Source of the DNA: Cytophagales bacterium | Lineage (GTDB): Bacteria; Bacteroidota; Bacteroidia; Cytophagales; Spirosomataceae | Assembly (NCBI GenBank): GCA_013298215.1 | Contig: JAAFKE010000013.1 | Coordinates: 1-64,000, forward strand | Reading direction: 5' to 3' | DNA: 64,000 bases | Shown here: positions 46,570-55,081 of the stretch, one piece after another | Position numbering within the stretch: position 1 is the stretch's first letter | Layout: every line of letters starts with the position of its first letter | Translations under genes and position numbers: made by a program | Notes under the pieces: model-generated | Databases searched by the model: none | Told to the model about the DNA's origin: nothing | The model's input: the letters and a program-made list of their open reading frames with translations, nothing else

Positions 46570-48063
46570 TTAAATCATTTTTAGCAGCGCATCGGCAATC
46601 TTGCGGTCGTTCGATAGCCTTGGCATTTTGTTCTGGCCGCCCAATTTACCCTCCGACCGCATATATTTTATGAACGTATTGGCTGGTAACTGCCTGATTT
46701 TTAGAGGGCTCAAAATAGCACCCGAAATTAGGTCTTGGTAGTAGGAGTTGAGTTGAATGAGTTTTTGGTCGAGGTCGTGGGCAAAAGCGGCGGCGTTGTG
46801 GGGCGGGCGCGAAAACTCAATGAGCCACTCGTGGTAAGGCAAACCCTCCCCAGGCGACACCACGGGCGCAACCGTCAGCTCTACCACTTCGGTTTCGGGG
46901 TGGCGGCCCATGGCGTATTGCAGGGCTTTTTCGATTTCTTCGCCGATGACGTGTTCGCCAAAGGCCGAAATAAAGTGTTTGATGCGCCCCGAAACGACGA
47001 TTCGGTAGGGGTTGATGGACACAAACCGCACGGTGTCGCCGATAGAATATCCCCACAACCCCGCGTTGTTGTTGATGATGAGCGCGTAGTTTTTACCCAG
47101 CTCTACCTGGCCAATGCTCAACCGAGTGGGGTTTGGGTCGAAGTATTCTTCGGCGGGCACGAACTCAAAAAATATACCCGAACTGAGCAACAACAGCAAA
47201 CCAGTGGTGGCTTGGGAGTCTTGGTAGGCCAAAAAACCCTCCGATGCGGGGTAGAGCTCAACCGAATCGATGCGCTTGCCGATGGAATCGAAAAGTTTGG
47301 CGCGGTAGGGTTCAAAATTAACGCCACCATACACAAACACCTGCAAATGCGGAAACACATCTTTTATTTTACGCCCCGTTCGGGCCTCAATGCGGTCGAA
47401 ATACATCTGCACCCACGGCGGAATCCCCGAGATGAGCGACATGGGTTGGGCGATGGTTTCGTCGATGATCCGCTCGAGTTTTTCCTCCCAATCGTCAATA
47501 CAATTGGTTTGGTACGACGGCATTTGGTTGGCGCGCAGGTAGGCTGGCACGTGGTGGTTTACTATGCCCGACAGCCGCCCCGTAGCGATTGGGCCTTTTT
47601 GGTCTAAAACGGGGCTACCCGACAAAAAAATAAGCTTGTGGTCTAAAAAACTCCCGTTTTTGCTCTCGTGGACGTAGTTCAACAGGGCATCGCGGGCCGA
47701 GTTGATATGATTAGGAATAGAATCGGCGGTGATTGGGATGTACTTCGTGCCCGACGTTGTGCCCGACGTTTTGGCAAAATAGAGCGGACTGCCTGGCCAC
47801 AGAACGTTGGGCTGGCCGTCGATGATCTGCTCGATGTAGGGCTTAAAATCCTCGTAGTCGCGAATCGGGACGGCCTGTTTAAAGTCGTCGTAGGTCCGAA
47901 CGTCCTTCAAAAAATGGTCGCGTCCAAAGACGGTATCTTTGGCTTTTTGAACCAGCTTTTTTTGCAATTGGTCTTGCGTTTCGGCGGCGCGAAACATCCA
48001 TTTTTGTTGCTGGCCGACCACGAATTGCGCCAGCGGTTTGCTAAGTATTGACCGAACTCCCAT
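46570..48063 (-). CDS. GH3-superfamily acyl-adenylate enzyme
   Basis: A 497-residue protein of the plant-GH3/auxin-responsive superfamily (adenylate-forming acyl-acid amido synthetases). The ATP-binding P-loop-like motif is at residues ~97-110 (FAKTSGTTSGTKYIP), with YGGVNFEPYR and YPASEGFLAYQD further on. Bacterial members are widespread in Bacteroidota, but their acyl and amino substrates are unknown; this GH3 is not a glycoside hydrolase. Its -7 element lies only 5 nt before the ATG, so the mRNA is probably leaderless. Confidence 0.92.
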   Translation of the reverse strand: MGVRSILSKPLAQFVVGQQQKWMFRAAETQDQLQKKLVQKAKDTVFGRDHFLKDVRTYDDFKQAVPIRDYEDFKPYIEQIIDGQPNVLWPGSPLYFAKTSGTTSGTKYIPITADSIPNHINSARDALLNYVHESKNGSFLDHKLIFLSGSPVLDQKGPIATGRLSGIVNHHVPAYLRANQMPSYQTNCIDDWEEKLERIIDETIAQPMSLISGIPPWVQMYFDRIEARTGRKIKDVFPHLQVFVYGGVNFEPYRAKLFDSIGKRIDSVELYPASEGFLAYQDSQATTGLLLLLSSGIFFEFVPAEEYFDPNPTRLSIGQVELGKNYALIINNNAGLWGYSIGDTVRFVSINPYRIVVSGRIKHFISAFGEHVIGEEIEKALQYAMGRHPETEVVELTVAPVVSPGEGLPYHEWLIEFSRPPHNAAAFAHDLDQKLIQLNSYYQDLISGAILSPLKIRQLPANTFIKYMRSEGKLGGQNKMPRLSNDRKIADALLKMI

Positions 48064-48068
48064 GGGAA

Positions 48069-48076
48069 CAAAAGTA
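48069..48076 (-). promoter_or_regulatory. -7 element of the GH3 gene, giving a near-leaderless mRNA
   Basis: The minus strand reads TACTTTTG, then five bases, then the ATG at 48063. The transcript would start at or within a few bases of the start codon. Confidence 0.5.
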
Positions 48077-48092
48077 CAAAAAGCAACGGTCT

Positions 48093-48127
48093 AAAAAAAA
48101 GCGCAGCCGTACTTTGGCTGCGCTTTT
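48093..48127 (-). terminator. Terminator after the OmpA/PD40 gene
   Basis: GCGCAGCC pairs with GGCTGCGC around a 7-nt loop, followed on the minus strand by eight Ts. It sits between the OmpA/PD40 gene stop (48148) and the GH3 -7 element. Confidence 0.85.
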
Positions 48128-48147
48128 GTAATACACTCAGGGGGTTT

Positions 48148-50619
48148 TTATTTGATCGAAAGCACCTTGAACTCGGTGCGGCGGTTGCGCTGATACTCGG
48201 CCTCAGTACAATCCACTCCGTCCACGCAGCTGTTCACTGGCAGGCTTTCGCCGATGCCGTTTGCGGTCATGTTGTTTCGGACGATGCCCTTGGAAACGAA
48301 ATAATCTACCACCGCCTTGGCGCGTTTTGTCGATAGATACTTGTTCACCTCGGCGTCTCCTCGGCTGTCGGTGTGCGACCGTATCTCGATTTTGAGCGAC
48401 GGATAGCGTTTCATCGTCCCCATAATCTTGTCCAGTTCACGCTTGGCTTCAGGGCGCAGATCCCACTTCCCAGAGTCATAATAAATGTTATCAACCGTGA
48501 TGACGTCGCCTACTTTTATCATTTTAATGTCGGTAGAGACCACTTTTGGTTTGGCCATTTTAGGGAGTTTTTTGATTTTATCGCGGCGTGTTCCGTAGCC
48601 CTCCTTCGAGGCAATGAGCGTATAGTCGCATCCCGCAATAATATCAAACTCGTAGCGGCCATCTGATTTTGTAATTACCTTTCTGGCCACCCGGTCGCAT
48701 TCGTTAAGGAGCGTAACGGTCATGCCTTCAATCGGTTTGGGGTTAGTCAAATTTAGAATCGTACCGCGAATAATATTTCGTTTCAATTTAGGGCTCGTCC
48801 TGTCCCAAGTATTGTTGTTGTTCACCGAATCCACTTTTATCACCACGGTGTCCATCAGCACAACCGGTTGCGTGAGCGGAATCTCCAAACGAGTCGGGTT
48901 GTCGTCGGTCAGTTGGCGGGTCGTGAAACCCACCGTGTTGGTCAAATATCCCTGGCGCGACACCCGAATAAGAAAGTCGTTGTTGGCATCCAGACAAAAA
49001 TTGGCGCGTCCGTTTTCGTCGGTTCGTAGCTCACGGTTTTGGCCACCCGATTTGGTTTCGATCAGAATAAGTGTGCTATCGAGCGGTTGTTTTTTGTCGT
49101 AATCATAAATACGCAGGTCCAAATTTCGGCATACAAACAACGAGCTCTCGCGCACGAACCTATAAATGTCGTCGTCGCCCTCGCCCCGGCGGTTGCTGCT
49201 AAAATATCCCGTGGTGCGTTCAGTGTCGGTAACAATCCCGAAGTCGTCGCCTTTCGAGTTGATTGGTGCGCCCAGGTGCTGCACGTTTTGGGCTTTGAGG
49301 CCGCCACTGACCAATGTTGCGTAATAAATATCTAAACCTCCCAACCCACCCTTGCGGTTGGGCGACGAAAAGTAGATCGTCCCCTTCTCGTCCACAAACG
49401 GAAAGAGCTCATCGAACTTCCCGTTTATTTCTTTACCCAAGTTGGTTGGTTTGCCCCACTGGCTTCCCTCCCACTCAGACACGTACAGGTCGGTGCCACC
49501 CAAACCCCCGGGCATATCGGAGGCAAAATACAACAATTGGCCGTCTGCACTCAGCGCCGGATGCCCCACCGAGTACTCTTCGCTGTTGAAGGGCAACTCT
49601 TCGGCGTTCGACCAGCCGTTGGCTGTGAGGCGGGCAGTGTATAGTTTTAGTTTGTTTACGTTGTCCGAACTCGTCCCTTTTTTACCCTCGTTAAAATTGT
49701 TTCGGGTAAAAATAATCTTCGAGCCATCTTTGGTGAAAGTCACTGGGCCCTCGTGGTATTTTGTATTGAGGGTTTTGCTAAAAATTTCGGACTCGGCAAT
49801 GGTTTTCCCAGCCGCCGTATTGATTCCCGACGAGCGGGTGTTGTAGAAAGTCCCCACCGTCCGAGAGTCGTTGGAGGTCGAAAAAGTATACTCATCTGCG
49901 CCCAGCTCGCGGGGAGTTCTCACCCGTGGAATGTTGCTCTTGGCATCCTGTATTTTAGACTCGCTTCCGTCGGAGTTGATAACCGACAACGCCCTGATGG
50001 CACTGCGGTCGGGGGCATAAAACAAGTCTAAATATCCCTTTTGTACCGATTCGGACGATACCGCCTTTTTGCCCGCCACGTACACCAAGCCGCTGCGGTA
50101 GTAGGCAGGGCTAAACTCTGCATTGGGCGAATTTATAGACAAGTATTCTATTTTGTAGGCTACTTTTTGGTTCGATGTTGCACTGGTCGCGCCCATCATA
50201 GCGGCGGCTTTTTGGTTGCTCAACACCACCGATGCGTTCTGAAACTTTGCGTAGGCTTGCTGCGACTCAGCCATTTTGCCGTTGTTGGCCAGCGCCGTGG
50301 CATAGTTTAAATAATGAACGGTGTTGGCTCCCGAAAGCTCCCCCTCGGCCAATAGCTCACTATACAACCGCTCCGCCCTTTGGCTGTCGCCGAGGGCCAG
50401 GTAACTGTAAGCAGTGTTGGCGCGAGCAGTTGTTCGTTGCTGCTCGGTGGTGCGGGCATCTACCATAACCTGCGAATACAGGTTGATGGCCTTGGCGTAG
50501 GCTTGCGACTCAAACTGGCGGTCGGCTTGTTGCAGCAGGGTTTCTTGGCCGCGCGCGTGGCCTAACACCAGCAACATCCAGCAAAACAAAACCATTATTT
50601 TTTTCTTCAAAATACACAT
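48148..50619 (-). CDS. OmpA-family protein with TPR and PD40 repeats (PorE-like)
   Basis: An 823-residue envelope protein. Order: signal peptide (ends HARGQ near residue 25), TPR repeats (to about 130), WD40-like PD40 propeller with repeats such as ADGQLLYFASDMPGGLGGTDLYV (about 170-480), one or two carboxypeptidase-regulatory-like Ig domains, and a C-terminal OmpA domain (about 705-823; SLKIEIRSHTDSRGDAEVN) that binds peptidoglycan. This layout is that of PorE-type proteins linked with type IX secretion and gliding. It lies 48 nt after a T9SS type B cargo gene and they are probably cotranscribed. Confidence 0.92.
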   Translation of the reverse strand: MCILKKKIMVLFCWMLLVLGHARGQETLLQQADRQFESQAYAKAINLYSQVMVDARTTEQQRTTARANTAYSYLALGDSQRAERLYSELLAEGELSGANTVHYLNYATALANNGKMAESQQAYAKFQNASVVLSNQKAAAMMGATSATSNQKVAYKIEYLSINSPNAEFSPAYYRSGLVYVAGKKAVSSESVQKGYLDLFYAPDRSAIRALSVINSDGSESKIQDAKSNIPRVRTPRELGADEYTFSTSNDSRTVGTFYNTRSSGINTAAGKTIAESEIFSKTLNTKYHEGPVTFTKDGSKIIFTRNNFNEGKKGTSSDNVNKLKLYTARLTANGWSNAEELPFNSEEYSVGHPALSADGQLLYFASDMPGGLGGTDLYVSEWEGSQWGKPTNLGKEINGKFDELFPFVDEKGTIYFSSPNRKGGLGGLDIYYATLVSGGLKAQNVQHLGAPINSKGDDFGIVTDTERTTGYFSSNRRGEGDDDIYRFVRESSLFVCRNLDLRIYDYDKKQPLDSTLILIETKSGGQNRELRTDENGRANFCLDANNDFLIRVSRQGYLTNTVGFTTRQLTDDNPTRLEIPLTQPVVLMDTVVIKVDSVNNNNTWDRTSPKLKRNIIRGTILNLTNPKPIEGMTVTLLNECDRVARKVITKSDGRYEFDIIAGCDYTLIASKEGYGTRRDKIKKLPKMAKPKVVSTDIKMIKVGDVITVDNIYYDSGKWDLRPEAKRELDKIMGTMKRYPSLKIEIRSHTDSRGDAEVNKYLSTKRAKAVVDYFVSKGIVRNNMTANGIGESLPVNSCVDGVDCTEAEYQRNRRTEFKVLSIK

Positions 50620-50667
50620 AAGCGTGTGCCGTTAAGTCATTCGTTTCTTATAATTATGGGCAAGGTA

Positions 50668-53016
50668 TTAGCGACTGACGGTCATAAAACGTGAAAATTC
50701 TTTTCCATTGTTCAATCGAACCAAATAAAAGTAAGTGCCCACTGGAACACCGCTTTTATCGGTCGCGCTGCGCTTGCCATCCCAGTCGTTTTTGTAATCT
50801 TCATTTTTATAAACCAATGCCCCGTCGCGGCCGTAGACCTCAACGCTCACTTTCAGGTTATTGGGTATGTTTTTAAGCACAAATAAATCGTTTAGTCCGT
50901 CGCCGTTCGGCGAAAAACCCTCGGGTACAAACGTCGCGTCGGCTTCGGTGGGCAGGGCATTGAGCCTCACAACGGTCGGCTCATTGTTATCGGTTGGGCT
51001 GCCATTGCGGTCGGGGTCGGCCTCGGGACCAGCCATTGAGGCATCAGTACAAACGGCTCCGTTTGCGCCTTCGGCGCGAGCAAGTGCCGTGTTATACAAA
51101 ACATTGGTCGATGCACGGGCAATGTCTATTTCGATGTTCAAATTTATTTTCTTTCGCTGGCCTACCTTTATTGTTTGGCCGCTGGCCAGCAGGTTGGTAT
51201 TTTGGCCGCTGCCAGTGTAGGCATCGTTCAGTGTAAAATCGCCCGAGACCCACACAGGCCTTCCTACAATAATCGAACCATTCACGAGCATACTGTCCAA
51301 ATTATCAACAACTTGTACGTTGGTCAGGTCGTTTTGCCCCATGTTCTCTACCACAATTACATACGGTACAACGAACGAAGTGGCCAAACTACCCGCCGTA
51401 ATCTCGCCAGCGTATTTGCTAATTCCTACCACGTTGGGCGTTGGATTGGCCTGTAATTTCAACAAAAACGTGGTGGTTGTGCGCTGGCACGGCCCTGCGC
51501 TGTCGGGGTCGTTGGTTTCGTAGGCAACTGTAACTGTTTTGGCCGTTATGTCCTCCGCCGACGGCACGTAACTGGTCTTGGGGGTGTCTGTGCGTTCAAA
51601 AACACCCGTGCCATTGCTCTGCCAACGCCCGCCAGTGGCAGTGCCGCCCAGCGTGGCTTTGAGAAGATACTTGCCGTTTTCGATGCCGTCGGCGGCTATC
51701 TCTGCCGTGGGCGGGTTGCCCATGCAAACACCAATCGAATTTCGGCAATTGCTTAGTTTGGCTGTTACCTTGGCTGGCGCACTGAAACAGCCAGCGGGTG
51801 TTTTTTCAAAGATAAAATAAACGCCCTCGCCCACCGAACCTGGCACTGGTATCGGCAAAGTGGTTCTGAGGCTGTCGGTATAAACCGCAAAAGTGCTCCC
51901 TGGGGCAGAAAACGCCGACCGCAACGCCGACGATAGATCGACACTGGCAAAGGGGCAGGTGTTGTTTATTTCGGATGCCACGATGGGGCGGCGCAGTAGC
52001 GGATCGACCAGTATCTGAACCGCTGGCGATGGTTGGCTTCGGCAGGTTTCGGTCTTGCAAACGACCGAGTAATTGGTGTTTTGGGTTGGTTTCACGACAA
52101 TTTCAGATTTGCTTTCGCCCAACTTGGGACTGAAAACACCCGCGCCGTCCGACCATTCTAAAATACCACCGCAGCCGTCGGCCACCAGCGAGAGTGCCTC
52201 ACCGGAACAGAGGTGCGTTTTGGCTACTCTGATGATTGGCGCATTTGGCACACCCACCGCAATTGTAGCGGGGGCGGAGGTAGTTTGGCAGCTTTCGGTC
52301 TGGCACAGAACCGTGTAAGTTGTTGTGGTTGAGGGTTTAACGGTTATTTCTTTACCAACTCCGCCCGACGACCATTTTGCGGTTCCTGCGCAATTATCCA
52401 CGTTCAAAACCGCCGATTCGCCGTCGCAAATGGCGGTGCGGGAGGCTTTAATGAGTGGCACTTCGCTCACCACCACCGTGACCTCGTCGGCAAAACAGCT
52501 AATGCAACCAGACGCGGCCCGGCAAATGGCCGTGTACCGAACGGTTGTGGTGGGACGCACGGTTATCTCCGAGCCCACTTGGCTGTTCGACCAAGTGACC
52601 GCGCCCTCGCAACCCGTAGCCGACAGCACAACGGCCGCGCCGCTGCAAACAGTGGCGGCACTCGATTTGATGGTTGGGGTTTTGGGAATAAAAACGGCAA
52701 CCTCCACGGGATTGCTGTTGGCACTTCGGCAGCGGTTGGTCTGGCAAAATGCGGTGTAGACAGTGGTTCGGTTTGGTTTGGAAGTCATGGCCACGCCCGT
52801 GCGCCCGTTCGACCAGATGATTGTACCTTCGCAGCTGCTCGACTCTAACAAAACTGGCGTACCCGCGCAAGTTTCGGTTTTGTTGGCCTTGATAATGGGA
52901 GCAGGCAAGTTGCCGCATACAGCTGTACTGTCGCCTGGGGTTTGCGCCATTGAGCGCTGGGTGCAAGCAATGCCAACGAGGGTAAAAATAACAGGTATGT
53001 AAGCAACTAATTTCAT
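50668..53016 (-). CDS. T9SS type B sorting (gliding motility-associated C-terminal) repeat protein
   Basis: A 782-residue secreted protein. After the signal peptide come four tandem Ig-like modules of ~70-90 residues, each with four cysteines at similar places (for example ETCAG, SSCEGTI, YTAFCQT, RC). A longer middle part and a DUF11-type domain (VVENMGQNDLTNVQVVD) follow, and the C-terminal ~90 residues form the type B sorting domain (FVPEGFSPNGDGLNDLFV to GTYFYLVRLNNGKEF). It should be exported by T9SS to the cell surface. The typical PorP/SprF partner gene is missing between it and the OmpA/PD40 gene. Confidence 0.9.
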   Translation of the reverse strand: MKLVAYIPVIFTLVGIACTQRSMAQTPGDSTAVCGNLPAPIIKANKTETCAGTPVLLESSSCEGTIIWSNGRTGVAMTSKPNRTTVYTAFCQTNRCRSANSNPVEVAVFIPKTPTIKSSAATVCSGAAVVLSATGCEGAVTWSNSQVGSEITVRPTTTVRYTAICRAASGCISCFADEVTVVVSEVPLIKASRTAICDGESAVLNVDNCAGTAKWSSGGVGKEITVKPSTTTTYTVLCQTESCQTTSAPATIAVGVPNAPIIRVAKTHLCSGEALSLVADGCGGILEWSDGAGVFSPKLGESKSEIVVKPTQNTNYSVVCKTETCRSQPSPAVQILVDPLLRRPIVASEINNTCPFASVDLSSALRSAFSAPGSTFAVYTDSLRTTLPIPVPGSVGEGVYFIFEKTPAGCFSAPAKVTAKLSNCRNSIGVCMGNPPTAEIAADGIENGKYLLKATLGGTATGGRWQSNGTGVFERTDTPKTSYVPSAEDITAKTVTVAYETNDPDSAGPCQRTTTTFLLKLQANPTPNVVGISKYAGEITAGSLATSFVVPYVIVVENMGQNDLTNVQVVDNLDSMLVNGSIIVGRPVWVSGDFTLNDAYTGSGQNTNLLASGQTIKVGQRKKINLNIEIDIARASTNVLYNTALARAEGANGAVCTDASMAGPEADPDRNGSPTDNNEPTVVRLNALPTEADATFVPEGFSPNGDGLNDLFVLKNIPNNLKVSVEVYGRDGALVYKNEDYKNDWDGKRSATDKSGVPVGTYFYLVRLNNGKEFSRFMTVSR

Positions 53017-53410
53017 CGTAAAGTCTAAAATAAAAACAGGACGGCCTCTAAGCTAATTTCGTGCCAAAATGTACCCATACCTCGTCTGACTGGTTTAATG
53101 GCCTCGTGTTTGGGTATATATTTAATCCAAAAGATTACTAAGATTTTGGCATATAAACAGTTAAATTCTGCGGGAGGCGCGAAAAAATGTACTTGTATCT
53201 TTTCGCTCCCAAGTTCAAGTTCAGCGTGCTACTAATTTACGCACAGGGTTGCACAAATCGTGCCAAGCTACCTAAAATGCACTTTATTGTAGCGGTCAGG
53301 GGCCAACGCGCGAAGAAAATATACTATAATAACCAACTAAAATGATTTTTTTGCCGCACCAAAGGCAACCCAAACACCCAAAACAGCATTGCTGCGGTGC
53401 GGGTGTTTTA
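53017..53410. other. Intergenic region with nested, competing inverted repeats
   Basis: 394 bp without a recognised gene. AAACACCC (53372-53379) pairs with GGGTGTTT (53401-53408), and CCGCACC (53354-53360) with GGTGCGG (53396-53402); the right arms overlap by 2 nt, so the pairings compete. On the minus strand the first pairing encloses a small CAGC/GCTG hairpin just after the stop at 53411 and may act as a weak terminator. No exact -7 element for the gene starting at 53016 was found, and no RNA gene was recognised. Confidence 0.45.
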
Positions 53411-54925
53411 TTAGTTCTTGGAGTCAGTATCCTGGATTTTGTACGAAATTTTATTGAGGTAAAAAACCTCCCGTCCGCCCGCCGTCCCCCGTTCTGAGGC
53501 TATTTTTTGGATACCATAGGCCAAAAAGTATGTATCGTACCAAGCCGTAAGCATGGCATCTTCGTTGTATAGCACCTTTTCGGAGTCTGAGCTGGTCTTT
53601 ATTTTGAAGTTTTCGGGCTCTTTCACCACCTTGTTGCGCTCGATGACTTCGGTATGAATCTCGCCATCTTGCGGATACGCCAACACGAGCGCGTTGCCCT
53701 GCTGCGACACCTGCACCATCTCCATGAGGTCGTTGCTGGACAGGTCTTGTATCCCAAAACAATTGTCCCAGAGCAGTTTACCGTTGCCATCGAACCCACA
53801 AACCAGCGCGTGGGTGTAGCGGTAGCCGTCGCCATTTTTCACGTTGAAAGTCCGCGCGTTGCTCACTCCCATGTCGTTCATGTTGTTGCTGATGCGATAC
53901 TGGGGATAGAAAACCTCGGCCACCAGCACGTACTCATCGTTGGTTTTTATGATATTATGCACCAACATTCGGTAGCGCAGCTTTATCTCTCGGCCAGTTT
54001 CCTTTTTCTTGACGATCCGCTCCAACATTCGTTGTTTATGCCTGGGTTTGAGGTAGTTAAAAAAATTCTCTAATTCCGAAAACTCCACGTACTGAATCTT
54101 GGTGGTCTCCTCATCATCAAGTTTAGAAAAATACAATCCTTGCGAATACTGCGTACAACCCTGCGAGTAGTTGCCGACCAAAAGCGCCCCCTCGCCCTCA
54201 ATCGGAATTATTCTTCCCGAAATGAGGCTGTTGCGCTCATTGCTCAACCGGTTGTTTTTGAGGAGTTTGCTGTCTTTGCTGTACGTTTTAATCTCAAACT
54301 GGCACTTGGATTTTTTGAAAGTATAAACCACCACATTGACGCGCTGGTTGGCTTCGTCGATCTCCAAGTTATTAATTTCGGCATTGTTGGCGTATAATCC
54401 TGGCAGTACTTTCACCGAGCGGTCGAACAACGAAAAGGCCACCACCAGGGGCCTCCCGTGGTAGGAGCCACCCAAATACGCCATATTGCCGAGTAGTTTG
54501 AAGTGCTGCACGTCGAGCTGGGTGAGGGTTTTGCCTTTGGTCACGTCGGTTTCGCCAGTGGTTAGTTCCATTTTTAGCACCTGTATATTGTCCGTTTCGG
54601 TTTCCATAAAGAGCCAATACAAAAAACCGTTTGTTTGGTAGTGGCGCACGGCACGGTAGCCAAAATCCAGGTTGAGCGTTGTGCGCCACGTTTCTTTAAG
54701 GTCGGCGTTGTAGTTTATGAACGTCCAAGTTTCGGCGGCATCGCCAAAGTATTCCTCTTTTTTGACGGTCAATAAAACCCCGTCTTTGCCCAAAGGCACT
54801 ACTTCGTATTTTTCTTGGCCGTTGGGGTTGGTTTTTATTTCTAAGCGCAATGTTTGTTCCAATTGCCCCAAAACAGGCGCAACCGCAGACCCCCAAATCA
54901 ATAAAAATACGTACAGGCGTTTCAT
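53411..54925 (-). CDS. Secreted protein of unknown function
   Basis: A 504-residue protein that I do not recognise. It has a clear Sec signal peptide (KRLYVFLLIWGSAVAPVLGQ, cleaved near residue 21) and then repeated beta-rich segments resembling a propeller-like fold (for example TWTFINYNADLKETWR, ALVCGFDGNGKLLWDNCFG), so a periplasmic or surface scaffold is plausible. Start taken at ATG 54925 because this begins with the signal peptide; a longer frame reaches 54964. The -7 element lies 6 nt upstream, so the mRNA is probably leaderless. Its nearest neighbours are the T9SS cargo gene and argS. Confidence 0.85.
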   Translation of the reverse strand: MKRLYVFLLIWGSAVAPVLGQLEQTLRLEIKTNPNGQEKYEVVPLGKDGVLLTVKKEEYFGDAAETWTFINYNADLKETWRTTLNLDFGYRAVRHYQTNGFLYWLFMETETDNIQVLKMELTTGETDVTKGKTLTQLDVQHFKLLGNMAYLGGSYHGRPLVVAFSLFDRSVKVLPGLYANNAEINNLEIDEANQRVNVVVYTFKKSKCQFEIKTYSKDSKLLKNNRLSNERNSLISGRIIPIEGEGALLVGNYSQGCTQYSQGLYFSKLDDEETTKIQYVEFSELENFFNYLKPRHKQRMLERIVKKKETGREIKLRYRMLVHNIIKTNDEYVLVAEVFYPQYRISNNMNDMGVSNARTFNVKNGDGYRYTHALVCGFDGNGKLLWDNCFGIQDLSSNDLMEMVQVSQQGNALVLAYPQDGEIHTEVIERNKVVKEPENFKIKTSSDSEKVLYNEDAMLTAWYDTYFLAYGIQKIASERGTAGGREVFYLNKISYKIQDTDSKN

Positions 54926-54931
54926 GCAAAG

Positions 54932-54959
54932 CAAAGCTAAAGTAGATCGAAAGTTACAA
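54932..54959 (-). promoter_or_regulatory. Promoter of the unknown secreted protein, giving a near-leaderless mRNA
   Basis: On the minus strand: TTG (54959-54957), a 17-nt spacer and TAGCTTTG (54939-54932), an exact -7 element, then six bases to ATG 54925. Confidence 0.6.
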
Positions 54960-55021
54960 AACAATTATTGACGCACCAATCATTTTCTCAATCCAAAAGC
55001 AATCTCTTTGCATTTTTACCG

Positions 55022-55029
55022 TAATTTTG
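55022..55029 (+). promoter_or_regulatory. -7 element of the argS promoter
   Basis: TAATTTTG, an exact TAnnTTTG, about 52 nt before ATG 55082. Confidence 0.5.
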
Positions 55030-55081
55030 CGGCCACCGCAGTGGCAATTGTTCCACTCGTTTACCGTTTTTATTGTTTGTT

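Noticed and set aside
53342-53420. A short plus-strand frame starting with ATG in the 394-bp gap
   Set aside because: It runs into the antisense of the next gene and has no promoter or recognisable sequence.
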